Positions 7,736-16,013 of a DNA stretch of 46,405 bases are shown in pieces. Location: NCBI GenBank assembly GCA_002007295.1, contig LNZM01000159.1:1-46405 (forward strand), in the 5' to 3' direction. Source of the stretch: Candidatus Epulonipiscioides saccharophilum. Lineage in GTDB: Bacteria > Bacillota > Clostridia > Lachnospirales > Cellulosilyticaceae. The notes under the pieces were generated by a model. That model ran no database searches. It saw only the letters and a program-made list of their open reading frames with translations, and had not been told where the DNA came from. Numbering within the stretch: position 1 is the first letter of the stretch; each line of letters starts with the position of its first letter. A program made the position numbers and the translations under genes.

Positions 7736-8125
7736 TTAGCAACAACTGATTAAATCGCCACCCATACATTCGCAGCATTGATCCATACAGACTAATTCAC
7801 AACAACCGACATTGCAATCACAACAATCGTCACATGGACAACATCCTTGGTTTGACCTATATCTTGGTGTTCTACGATAGTCCCGGCTATAGCTACTATA
7901 CCGGCTCATAAGTTTGGTCTGAAAATTTTTGTACGTAGCATTGTCACTGTCTAGAGAGATAGCCTGTTTGATATTTTCCAGCGCCGATTCAAAAAAAGCC
8001 TTCTTATAAGCTATGATACTGGATAAATAATACCAAACTGCATTTCTGTTATCAATTTCATTTAACATTATTGTTGCTTGCCCATATTTTTTGGCTTGAA
8101 TTAGGTCTTGGACTTGTGCATACAT
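7736..8125 (-). CDS. Small TPR protein with Cys-rich C-terminal tail (J-domain-less relative)
   Basis: 129 residues. Residues 1-75 form about two TPR helix pairs (AKKYGQATIMLNEIDNRNAV, then FFESALENIKQAISLDSDNA). Residues 95-129 hold 14 cysteines in CC and CxC pairs and end in MGGDLISCC, a tail I recognise from Clostridial proteins that normally start with a J domain. No J domain is encoded here: AAAGGAGATGATAAC sits directly before the ATG, and the terminator of the upstream gene lies only ~25 bp further. Metal or Fe-S binding, thiol chemistry or membrane attachment are possible roles; none is shown. The segment KLMSRYSSYSRDY is shared with the amidotransferase-like neighbour. Confidence 0.75.
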   Translation of the reverse strand: MYAQVQDLIQAKKYGQATIMLNEIDNRNAVWYYLSSIIAYKKAFFESALENIKQAISLDSDNATYKNFQTKLMSRYSSYSRDYRRTPRYRSNQGCCPCDDCCDCNVGCCELVCMDQCCECMGGDLISCC

Positions 8126-8151
8126 GTTATCATCTCCTTTGAATCCTTTAA

Positions 8152-8190
8152 AAAAATGGAGTAGTTAAAAAGCAAAACTACTCCATTTAA
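8152..8190. terminator. Terminator after the phosphoglucomutase gene (bidirectional)
   Basis: AAATGGAGTAGTT pairs with AACTACTCCATTT (13 bp) and is flanked by A-runs and T-runs on both sides. It serves the minus-strand phosphoglucomutase gene, leaving only ~25 bp for a start signal of the next minus-strand gene. Confidence 0.85.
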
Positions 8191-8213
8191 AAAAGAGTAG
8201 CCTGCTAAAATTT

Positions 8214-9941
8214 TTAAATAAGAGGTTCTAATATTTTTAGTACATCGTCCTTTATAGCCTGTATTTTGTTGTTAGCATCGTCTAGGTTATCGCCTTTTAT
8301 TCCTATATAGAATTTAATTTTTGGTTCTGTGCCAGAAGGCCTTACACAGATCCAAGCATTGTTAGATAGTTCGAAGTAAATTACATCGGAAACAGGTAAT
8401 TCTATTTTTGAAACTTGGCCATCTTTAGTTATTCTTTCTTGGGCTTTATAATCTCGTTTGGCTAAAATATCGTAACCACCTATTGTATCTATTTGTTGAG
8501 TTCGTAGCGTACTCATGATATTTTTTATTTTACCTAGTCCTTCTATGCCCTTTAAAGTGAAAGACTGAACATCTTCTTTATAATATCCAAATTTTTTGTA
8601 TAGATCTATTAAAGCTTCGTATAAAGTTAATCCTTTTAATTTATAATATGCTGCCATTTCACATACTAACATGCTGACAGCGATAGCATCCTTGTCTCGG
8701 GCATAAGTGCCAGGGAGTGCTCCGTAGCTTTCTTCAAAACCGAATACATAAGAATGTTGGCCGGTTTTTTCAAAATTTTTGATTTGTTCACCAATGAATT
8801 TAAAGCCCGTAAGAACTTCGATAACATCTGCACCGTATAGTTTACAGATTGGTCTGATCATTTCCGTAGTTACTATAGTTTTTATTACTACGCCGTTACT
8901 TGGAAGTGTACCGTTATCTTGACGACCTTTTAAAATATAATCAGTTAACATTGTACCGATCATATTTCCGGTTAAGCCAATGTATTCGCCTTTTTCATCA
9001 CGAATTAAAACACCTACTCTGTCGGCATCCGGATCTGTACCAATTATTAAATCAGCATTTTCTTTTTTGGCTAAATCAATAGCCAACTTAAATGCATTCG
9101 AATCTTCTGGGTTTGGACTAGTAATGGTCGGGAAATTTCCATCTGGCTTTTCTTGTTCGGCAACAACATAAACATGTTTAAAACCGACTTCTTTTAGAGC
9201 ACGCCTGACAGGTACGTTTCCTGATCCATGTAAAGGAGTATACACTATTTTGAAGTTATCCGCAACTTTTTTTATTACATCGGGATTTATAACTTGGGCT
9301 GTTACTTGATCAATATATAGTTTATCGATGTCCTCTCCAATTATTTCTAATAGCCCTTCAGCTTTGGCCTGATCTTCGGTCATAGTTTTGATAGTAGAAA
9401 AATCTTTTATATTATTTACTTCATCGATGATCATTTTGTCAAATGGAGCGATAACTTGCGCCCCATCATTACCGTAGACTTTGTATCCATTATATTCGGG
9501 TGGATTGTGACTGGCCGTGATAACTACTCCAGCATCAGCGTGTAAAGCCCTTAATGCGAAGCTTAGTTGTGGTACGGCTCTTAGGCTTTCAAATAAATAT
9601 GCTTTAATTCCGTTTGCGGCTAAAGTCAGGGCTGTATCCATGGCAAAACTGTCCGATTTGTTTCTAGAATCATAAGCTATTACAACTTTTGGGTTAGTAA
9701 GTTTTTGTTTATTTAAAAAGTTAGCAAGTCCTTGTGTAGCTTTTGTTACTATATATTTATTCATCCGATTAGTGCCTGCTCCGATAACGCCTCGTAGACC
9801 GGCCGTACCAAATTCTAATTCTGTATAAAATCTGTCTTCTATCTCTTTTTCATTTCCTTTAATGCTTTCGAGTTCATCTTTAGTTGCTTGATCAAAATAT
9901 TTATCAGTTAACCATTCGTTGTAACGCTCTTTGTAATTCAT
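8214..9941 (-). CDS. pgcA: Phosphoglucomutase/phosphomannomutase (alpha-D-phosphohexomutase)
   Basis: Interconverts glucose 1-phosphate and glucose 6-phosphate and feeds UDP-glucose and cell-envelope precursor synthesis. The 575 residues match the Firmicute PgcA class. The catalytic phosphoserine is S144 in TASHNPPEYNG, the metal loop is GTDPDADRVG, the sugar-binding region contains FGFEESYG, and the phosphate-binding loop is RPSGTEPKIKFY near the C-terminus. The ATG at 9941 is preferred over the in-frame TTG two codons upstream because AAAGGAAA is well spaced from it. The sequence immediately upstream is a degenerate copy of the 3' end of the PEGA gene, so its promoter region has been overwritten or the two genes are co-transcribed. 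Confidence 0.95.
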   Translation of the reverse strand: MNYKERYNEWLTDKYFDQATKDELESIKGNEKEIEDRFYTELEFGTAGLRGVIGAGTNRMNKYIVTKATQGLANFLNKQKLTNPKVVIAYDSRNKSDSFAMDTALTLAANGIKAYLFESLRAVPQLSFALRALHADAGVVITASHNPPEYNGYKVYGNDGAQVIAPFDKMIIDEVNNIKDFSTIKTMTEDQAKAEGLLEIIGEDIDKLYIDQVTAQVINPDVIKKVADNFKIVYTPLHGSGNVPVRRALKEVGFKHVYVVAEQEKPDGNFPTITSPNPEDSNAFKLAIDLAKKENADLIIGTDPDADRVGVLIRDEKGEYIGLTGNMIGTMLTDYILKGRQDNGTLPSNGVVIKTIVTTEMIRPICKLYGADVIEVLTGFKFIGEQIKNFEKTGQHSYVFGFEESYGALPGTYARDKDAIAVSMLVCEMAAYYKLKGLTLYEALIDLYKKFGYYKEDVQSFTLKGIEGLGKIKNIMSTLRTQQIDTIGGYDILAKRDYKAQERITKDGQVSKIELPVSDVIYFELSNNAWICVRPSGTEPKIKFYIGIKGDNLDDANNKIQAIKDDVLKILEPLI

Positions 9942-9956
9942 TTTCAATTTCCTTTC

Positions 9957-10196
9957 TTATTTTGGTATAAGAACATACAAATAATCAGTTTGAATGTCTT
10001 CTTCATTATACTATAATAGAAATTGAGTATTTTTCATAGCCTTTTAGAGAAAATTTTACTTTCCTGATCTTATTTTGGTATAAGAACATACAAATAATCA
10101 GGTTGAATGTCTTCTTCTACTATATATAGAAGTTGAGTATTTTTCATAGCCATATAGAGAAAATTCTATGTTATATATTCTTTCAATTTCTTTATC
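9957..10196 (-). repeat. Two tandem echoes of the 3' end of the PEGA gene
   Basis: Copies begin at 9957 and 10070, and the genuine gene end begins at 10197 (spacings 113 and 127). Each repeats the last ~35 codons including the TAA stop, with substitutions and indels that break the frame. The outermost copy abuts the ribosome binding site of the phosphoglucomutase gene. Confidence 0.9.
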
Positions 10197-11729
10197 TTAT
10201 TTTGGTATGAGAACATACAAATAATCAGTTTGAATGTCTTCTTCTTCTACTATAATAGAAGTTGAGTATTTTTCATAGCCCTCTAGAGAAAATTCTACTT
10301 TATATATTCCTTTATCTAAATTTTTTGAAACAGGTGTTAGTCCGAGATAAATCCCATCTAGATATACAGAAGCACCGTTTGGACTAGTATTTAAATTAAT
10401 GATATGCTTGTACTCTAGTGCTTTTTCGGTTTCCATCTCTACTTCTGTAGCTGGTTCCAAGGCTAGTTCAGGCTCTATCGGAGGAATAATATCAGTAATA
10501 TCTGGCTCACTAAGAGGAGTAGTATTAGCTAGCTCTTGAGCGATTTCATTTAATTCACCCAAAGATTGTTCTGTATTATTAAGAGTCGGATTAGGAATAG
10601 GTTCTACTTCAAGAAGTAATTCGGATTCTGGAATTACAGGCTGCAAAGGTGGAGCGGGAACTTCTATAATTGGCGCTGGAAGAGGGGGTGGAGGAATTGG
10701 TGATAAGATGAATTGAAAGGACATATCGTTTTTGACTTTAAATTCATGCGAATAATCATAGAAACCCGCAGAGGTTATATCTAAGTTATATAGGCCCTTC
10801 GCTAATTCTAAATGTTTTTCTTCTCCGTAACTGACATCGTTTACACTTATATTGTATGGTTGATCATTGTTTACTATATTTATAGTAACATCGTATAAAA
10901 TAGGTTGGGCCATGGATGCGTCGATAGCATAGGTTTGTCCATAGCCAATAACAGCGTCATCTATTATAATTGGTAAATAATCTTCTAAATATAAAACAAT
11001 GTGATATATTCCAGATTGTACTTCTACTGTATTATTTTTTATATTGTTAAGACTTAATTGCTTTTGTCTATTGATTTCTAAACGTCCATTTTCTGTTGGT
11101 AAATTTAGTAATTCTATATATCCAGATCCTTCTACTATAGATATGCTGTAAACTTGATCCTCAAAACCTTTTATAAGCATTTCATCGAATTCGTTTAAAG
11201 AGGATAAATCCGGAAGAATCTCTCCTAGTGGATTTTGAATTAATAATAATTCATCCAAAAATAATTTTTTAGTACCAATCTGAACAATATCATCTTTAAT
11301 TTGCTCTGAAGTTATATTCTGATGCAAAAAAGACATTGGATGAATTTGTAAAGATAATATATCGTGAGAATCCAGTGCATATTCAACGTCTACTATTTCA
11401 CCCAATGGAATTTGAGAAAGAGGAATAACTTTACCATATTTATCTAAAATATTTGTATCGGCTACAAAATTAAGCTCGATAGGTTCGCCGTTTTCTATGT
11501 TTACAGCAAACAAAGTTTCTTCGGATAGATCCTGGATTAACCCATTAAAATTTAGGTTTGCTTTAATGGTTACTTCTGGAGTTGGAGTAGGAGCCGTGGC
11601 GATCCTTTCGACTAATTGTGGTTGTTCAGTAAATTCAGATATTTCTATTATTAAAAATACCATAATGCCTACTAAACATACAACAAGGGTGGAAATTATT
11701 CCAATCACTAAAAATTTGTTATTTTTCAT
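10197..11729 (-). CDS. Membrane-anchored PEGA-domain protein
   Basis: 510 residues: a short cytoplasmic N-terminus, one membrane helix (about 7-28), then a predicted extracellular part. A Pro-rich linker (SPIPPPPLPAPI and PAPPLQP, ~340-370) and an acidic linker separate an early PEGA-like beta domain (~290-340) from a canonical C-terminal PEGA domain (~447-510; LNTSPNGASVYLDGIYLGLTP). PEGA domains are extracellular beta modules of cell-surface proteins; the ligand is unknown. The ATG has AGGAGG upstream. Its own 3' end is repeated twice downstream. Confidence 0.8.
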   Translation of the reverse strand: MKNNKFLVIGIISTLVVCLVGIMVFLIIEISEFTEQPQLVERIATAPTPTPEVTIKANLNFNGLIQDLSEETLFAVNIENGEPIELNFVADTNILDKYGKVIPLSQIPLGEIVDVEYALDSHDILSLQIHPMSFLHQNITSEQIKDDIVQIGTKKLFLDELLLIQNPLGEILPDLSSLNEFDEMLIKGFEDQVYSISIVEGSGYIELLNLPTENGRLEINRQKQLSLNNIKNNTVEVQSGIYHIVLYLEDYLPIIIDDAVIGYGQTYAIDASMAQPILYDVTINIVNNDQPYNISVNDVSYGEEKHLELAKGLYNLDITSAGFYDYSHEFKVKNDMSFQFILSPIPPPPLPAPIIEVPAPPLQPVIPESELLLEVEPIPNPTLNNTEQSLGELNEIAQELANTTPLSEPDITDIIPPIEPELALEPATEVEMETEKALEYKHIINLNTSPNGASVYLDGIYLGLTPVSKNLDKGIYKVEFSLEGYEKYSTSIIVEEEDIQTDYLYVLIPK

Positions 11730-11768
11730 TTGTAAAAGCCTCCTATATTTTAACTAGCTGTATTAATG

Positions 11769-12755
11769 TCAGAGATTTTCTTTAATGTACTTGGAAGCTT
11801 TAATTTGCTTCTCTTTATATAATAGCATGTTTTCCCATTTTACTGAAAACATACTATAATTATTTCTTCTTTTACATTGTAAGTATTCATTACACATAGA
11901 TGCAAACTTTTCTGGAAAAATTAAAAGGGCTTTTAATATAGCTCTTTCTTCTGCTAACAATGGTCTGATATTTTCATATTCTTCTAATAATATAGTTAAA
12001 AAGTCAATATCCCAATCATTTTTTTGCATTATCTTTGATAATATAGAACTTAAATCTTCGACCTGCATATTGATTCCACATTTGTCTATGTTTAGTAAAT
12101 TGATTTGATTATTAATTCTTCCAACTGAGTGATACTTATAGTCATTATGACACAAGGTTTTGTTTAGGGTAGCATGTTTTATTAAAGATTGACAACTATC
12201 TGGATTTATACAGGTAATAGCTAAATTTTCTAAATCTAGATACTCTTTATAGTCTTTTAAGAACATTTCCTCAAACTCTGTTTTTTGAGCTAGAGGTTGA
12301 ATAGTCTTTTTAAGTGTTTTAGTTTCCTTACTACGTTTTATAAAATAAGAATATAGATCTTTCATATGTATAGGCCTGACAATAGAAGATTTAAGGTCAA
12401 AGCCACATTTATGAAAGTTAGCTAAGAGACGTACAGTTGATTTGATATCTTCGATATTTTTAAATTCAATTTCCGAACTATTTTGATAAGCTTGTAGCAT
12501 ATAAATTTGTCCCGCAATATTAACATAGGGGAGTTTTTTTTTCGTTGGATAAATACTTGGTATTTGGTAAAAACCATGTTTTCGAAGATGATTGCTTGTT
12601 TCGTAGATAAAGGCAACTTGATCTTGTTGCATATTGACTTTTCTTAAAATATATTTACCTTTATTTGTATCTAGAATAAAATTATTTCTGTTGTATTGTG
12701 ATCTATAGACTTCTAAGTCGTACTCGTTTAAAAGATATTCAGGAATATTTCTCAA
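11769..12755 (-). CDS. CotS-family (aminoglycoside phosphotransferase fold) protein, probable pseudokinase
   Basis: 328 residues with the kinase-like layout of spore-coat CotS proteins: an N-terminal lobe with KYILRKVN, then CHNDYKYHSVG where the family has CHGDYxxHN, then NLLNIDKCGI for the metal-binding Asp segment. The Asn of the catalytic loop is Ser here, which argues against normal phosphotransfer. The start is TTG with AAAGGGGGGA upstream. A coat or developmental role would fit the Spo0E-like gene nearby, but no other coat genes are present. Confidence 0.7.
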   Translation of the reverse strand: MRNIPEYLLNEYDLEVYRSQYNRNNFILDTNKGKYILRKVNMQQDQVAFIYETSNHLRKHGFYQIPSIYPTKKKLPYVNIAGQIYMLQAYQNSSEIEFKNIEDIKSTVRLLANFHKCGFDLKSSIVRPIHMKDLYSYFIKRSKETKTLKKTIQPLAQKTEFEEMFLKDYKEYLDLENLAITCINPDSCQSLIKHATLNKTLCHNDYKYHSVGRINNQINLLNIDKCGINMQVEDLSSILSKIMQKNDWDIDFLTILLEEYENIRPLLAEERAILKALLIFPEKFASMCNEYLQCKRRNNYSMFSVKWENMLLYKEKQIKASKYIKENL

Positions 12756-12941
12756 AGCCTAATCCCCCCTTTATTAAATAATTTATTTGCCTAATTAATC
12801 TATATGATTGAAGCGATTAAAAAATATCATTTTTTTTGTATATTTTTGCATTATATTTTTAGGAGGGTACATTTTAATTGTTTGCACTCTAATATTTTTT
12901 ATGCATAGATTTGAATTTTTGTTTGATTAATAGGGAAAAAT
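12756..12941. other. AT-rich gap between CotS-like and FolT-like genes
   Basis: 186 bases without an ORF. I see no convincing hairpin terminator or riboswitch. Confidence 0.5.
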
Positions 12942-13454
12942 TTAAAATATAATATAACGCTTTAGACTAGGTAATAAGCATTTTAATGTATAACCAATCA
13001 AAAAAACTTCAATAGGTAGTAATAAAACTTTTTCGGTAATCCGAGGTAAAAATATAAGAATAAAAGAATTACCACTAAGTAAAGAGAGCCAGTATGAATT
13101 TAAAATACCGGTAACAAAGATTATGCATAAAATTTCTACTAAAAATATTCTCCACCATTTAAATGGCTTGTCATACAATATAATAGCATAAATTAAACCA
13201 CCGATCATGGCACTAATAGTAAATCCGAAAAAATATGTTCCGGTTGGAAAAAGTAATGAGGCTATAAGATCAGATAATCCACAGGCGAAAATAGTCCATT
13301 GGGGTTTAAAATATGTTGCTATAATACCGGTAACAACAGAAGCAAAACTAATTCGGATTATATTTCCAAGATGTATAGCAAAATGCCGAGATAGTATGAC
13401 ATGGATAGATATCAAAAAACTAAGTATGATCAATTGCCTAACTGTTAATTTCAT
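12942..13454 (-). CDS. FolT-like ECF transporter S component
   Basis: 170 residues with about five to six membrane helices. It has the order and motifs of folate-type ECF S components: HLGNIIRISFASVVTGIIATYF, FACGLSDLIASLLFPTG, FFGFTISAMIGGLIYAI and a C-terminal RITEKVLLLPIEV. It would bind the vitamin (tetrahydrofolate in characterised FolT) and work with the shared EcfAA'T energising module, which is not in this window. A TATAAT box lies at 13485-13490 on the minus strand; its -35 is weak. The leader is too short to hold a THF riboswitch. Confidence 0.75.
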   Translation of the reverse strand: MKLTVRQLIILSFLISIHVILSRHFAIHLGNIIRISFASVVTGIIATYFKPQWTIFACGLSDLIASLLFPTGTYFFGFTISAMIGGLIYAIILYDKPFKWWRIFLVEILCIIFVTGILNSYWLSLLSGNSFILIFLPRITEKVLLLPIEVFLIGYTLKCLLPSLKRYIIF

Positions 13455-13564
13455 AATTATATTACCCTTTCTATAGTTACGGAAATTATAGCAGATTATT
13501 GTAATTATAAAAATTTATTCGAGAGTTGGAAGAATTATGTACATTATTTTATAGCATAAAAAAA

Positions 13565-13638
13565 TAGCGGAAGAGGGAGTCGAACCCCCGACACCATGGG
13601 TATGAACCATGTGCTCTAGCCAACTGAGCTATTCCGCC
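13565..13638 (-). tRNA. tRNA-Met (CAT), elongator type
   Basis: 74-nt cloverleaf on the minus strand: acceptor GGCGGAA/TTCCGCT (outer pair G-U), D arm with AGCTCAGTTGGCTAGAGC, anticodon stem CATGG/CCATG around TTCATAC (anticodon CAT), and T arm GGGGGTTCGACTCCC. The anticodon stem lacks the three G-C pairs of initiator tRNA, and it is not the Ile2 (k2C) type by acceptor sequence. No CCA is encoded, and a run of seven T follows directly, probably terminating transcription. Confidence 0.95.
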
Positions 13639-13655
13639 GAATGTGATACTCTCCA

Positions 13656-13684
13656 ACTATACAACATAAAAAAAAGTTTGACAA
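13656..13684 (-). promoter_or_regulatory. Promoter of tRNA-Met
   Basis: TTGTCA (13679-13684) and TATAGT (13656-13661) on the minus strand are 17 bp apart, placing the start about 10 bases before the mature tRNA 5' end. CTCTCCAACT over the -10 and AGTTGGAGAG near 13722 form an inverted repeat whose role is unknown. Confidence 0.75.
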
Positions 13685-13738
13685 GGCCTTTTTCTAAAAA
13701 AAATAAAAAATATTTTCTGAAGTTGGAGAGCAGTTATT

Positions 13739-14638
13739 TTATCTTTCAGAAATTACTACAGCCCCCTTTGTATCAGCTTGTAGAATTTCAACACAGGACA
13801 TGATATCAACATCTGAAAAACCCTGTTTCATAGCTTGAGCTATCTGGGTTAAATTGTGTATGGCGAATGCTATAATAGTTGGTCCGGCTCCCGAAATCAT
13901 AGCACACAAAGCGCCAGCCTTCATAGCGTTAGAAGTGACCGCATCAAAACCAGGGATCAAACCTTGCCTAGTTGGCGTAAAAATTAGATCTTGAGTAGCT
14001 ATTTCTAATTGCCGAATATCGCCACTCGACAATGCTCCGACTAGGAAGCAGGCTCGTTGAAGTTGAGTTACTAAGGTTTGACGAGAAAATTCTTTTGGTA
14101 CAACACTTCGGGCTAATTTGGTCGGTAATTCATAGTTAGGGATGGCCGTAATAAAGCGTAAATCTCTATTTGGAACTATTTTATGATAGTGAGTTATACC
14201 GTCCTCCATCATGGCTATAGTAAAACCGCCGACGGCACAAGGAACTATATTATCTGGGTGTCCTTCAATTAAGGATGCTTGCGAAATTAAAAAGGATTCA
14301 TCGAACAAATCGTCTAGATAACTGTTGGCAGCATAGACACCGGCTACAATAGCAGAAGCACTGCTACCTAGACCGCGGGAGCCGGGGATATTAGTCATCA
14401 TTGTTATTTTAACGCTAGGGAATGCTTTGCCGGCTTTATCAAAAATTCGTTTGGCACCTGTGTAAAATAAATTTTCTTCAAATGGTATATCTGTATCGAA
14501 ACCTTCTTTAAATATAATTTCAAAAGTAGGGCTGTCTTCCATAATAACGGTCAGATATTTAGATAAGCCGACTCCAAGACAATCTACTCCGCTACCGATA
14601 TTGGCTGTTGATGCAGGAACTTTAACTGTAACTTTCAT
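13739..14638 (-). CDS. thrB: Homoserine kinase
   Basis: GHMP kinase that phosphorylates homoserine to O-phosphohomoserine for threonine synthesis. 299 residues, with the usual N-terminus (VKVPASTANIGSGVDCLG), the ATP-binding GHMP loop PGSRGLGSSASAIVAG, and the C-terminal GALCAMISGAGPTIIAF motif. It is divergent from metY-metA, so the two branches competing for homoserine sit back to back across a ~97-bp gap. AGGAGG lies upstream of the ATG. Confidence 0.96.
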   Translation of the reverse strand: MKVTVKVPASTANIGSGVDCLGVGLSKYLTVIMEDSPTFEIIFKEGFDTDIPFEENLFYTGAKRIFDKAGKAFPSVKITMMTNIPGSRGLGSSASAIVAGVYAANSYLDDLFDESFLISQASLIEGHPDNIVPCAVGGFTIAMMEDGITHYHKIVPNRDLRFITAIPNYELPTKLARSVVPKEFSRQTLVTQLQRACFLVGALSSGDIRQLEIATQDLIFTPTRQGLIPGFDAVTSNAMKAGALCAMISGAGPTIIAFAIHNLTQIAQAMKQGFSDVDIMSCVEILQADTKGAVVISER

Positions 14639-14735
14639 GTGACCTCCTAATTGGCTAATTGTGCATGATGTTTAAAATTTAGATATATGGATATAATATC
14701 AGAAAATAATTATTTTGCACAAGGAGGCATTTAAA

Positions 14736-16001
14736 ATGCATACAGCAACGAAATGTATTCAATCAGGTTATAAGCCAAAAAATGGTGAACCAAGAGTAGC
14801 TCCATTAATTCAATCCACGACCTATAAATATGATGACGCAGACATGGTAGCGGGACTTTTTGATTTAAAAGTAGCTGGCCACATGTATTCTAGAATCAGT
14901 AATCCGACTTGTGGATATTTAGAAGAAAAAATAACAGATATGGAGGGCGGAGTTGGTGCGATAGCGCTATCGTCTGGTCAATCCGCATCACTGTTTGCTG
15001 TACTGAATTTAGCATCGGACGGAGATCATATCTTATGCATGTCGAATTTATATGGCGGAACATTCAATTTATTTAATACGACGTTAAGAAAATTAGGGAT
15101 AAGTTTTGATTTTGTAAATCCGAATTTATCGATAGAAAAGATGGAAAGTTATATAAAAGAGAATACGAAGGCTGTATTTGGAGAGACAATAGGAAATCCA
15201 AGTTTGGACGTTTTAGATTTTGAAAAAGTGAGTACATTAGCTCACAGGAATGGATTACCATTAATTATAGATAATACTTTTGCCACACCGCATTTATGCC
15301 GACCATTTGAGCATGGCGCAGATATAATTATACATTCTAGTACGAAATATATAGATGGGCATGCAACATGTGTTGGAGGATTGTTAGTGGATAGCGGAAA
15401 ATTCGATTATACGAGTGGAAGATTTCCGGAATTTACAACAGCAGATCCGAGTTATCATGGATTAATTTATACAGAAGCATTTGGTAATCAGGCCTTTATA
15501 GTAAAGGCTAGAGTAACTCTTTTGCGAGATCTTGGTGCTGTGATGAGTCCGTTTAATGCTTATCTGACTAATTTAGGAGCAGAAACTTTGGCGGTAAGGA
15601 TGGATAGACATTGCGAAAATGCTTTAACTATAGCTAAGTATTTAGAAAAACATCCTAAAATTGCTTGGGTTAATTATCCTGGATTAGAAACAAGTCCATC
15701 TTATAAATTTACAAAAAAATATTTACCAAAAGGAGCCAGCGGAATTATAACTTTTGGAGTAAAAGGTGGAGTCGAAGCAGGTAAAACTGTAATTAATAGT
15801 GTAAAGTTAGCAACTCTGGTTGTCCATGTTGGAGATTTGAGAACGCATTTATTGCACCCGGCTAGTATGACTCATAGACAGTTGAGTGCTGAAGACCAAA
15901 TTAAGGCTGGAGTAAGTGCTGATTTAATTCGATTATCGGTTGGAATTGAAAATGTGGATGATATTATAGAAGATTTAAATAATGCTTTAACAAATATATA
16001 A
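14736..16001 (+). CDS. metY: O-acetylhomoserine sulfhydrylase/aminocarboxypropyltransferase
   Basis: PLP enzyme that converts O-acetylhomoserine and sulfide (or thiols) to homocysteine. 421 residues from the ATG at 14736, chosen for AAGGAGG at 14721-14727. Motifs include YSRISNPT, the aromatic loop SNLYGGTFNLF, DNTFATP, and the PLP lysine K204 in SSTKYIDGHA; the C-terminus carries the SVGIEN motif. It is followed 12 bp later by metA, which makes its substrate. No SAM or T-box riboswitch fits in the short leader; a TATAAT box lies at 14692-14697. Confidence 0.95.
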   Translation: MHTATKCIQSGYKPKNGEPRVAPLIQSTTYKYDDADMVAGLFDLKVAGHMYSRISNPTCGYLEEKITDMEGGVGAIALSSGQSASLFAVLNLASDGDHILCMSNLYGGTFNLFNTTLRKLGISFDFVNPNLSIEKMESYIKENTKAVFGETIGNPSLDVLDFEKVSTLAHRNGLPLIIDNTFATPHLCRPFEHGADIIIHSSTKYIDGHATCVGGLLVDSGKFDYTSGRFPEFTTADPSYHGLIYTEAFGNQAFIVKARVTLLRDLGAVMSPFNAYLTNLGAETLAVRMDRHCENALTIAKYLEKHPKIAWVNYPGLETSPSYKFTKKYLPKGASGIITFGVKGGVEAGKTVINSVKLATLVVHVGDLRTHLLHPASMTHRQLSAEDQIKAGVSADLIRLSVGIENVDDIIEDLNNALTNI

Positions 16002-16013
16002 GGGGGATGATCT

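Noticed and set aside
13455-13564. THF riboswitch before the FolT-like gene
   Set aside because: The -10 box is only ~30 bp from the start codon, leaving no room for the aptamer.
14639-14735. SAM or T-box riboswitch before metY
   Set aside because: Fewer than 100 bases separate thrB and metY, with a TATAAT box in the middle; no S-box or T-box core motifs are present.
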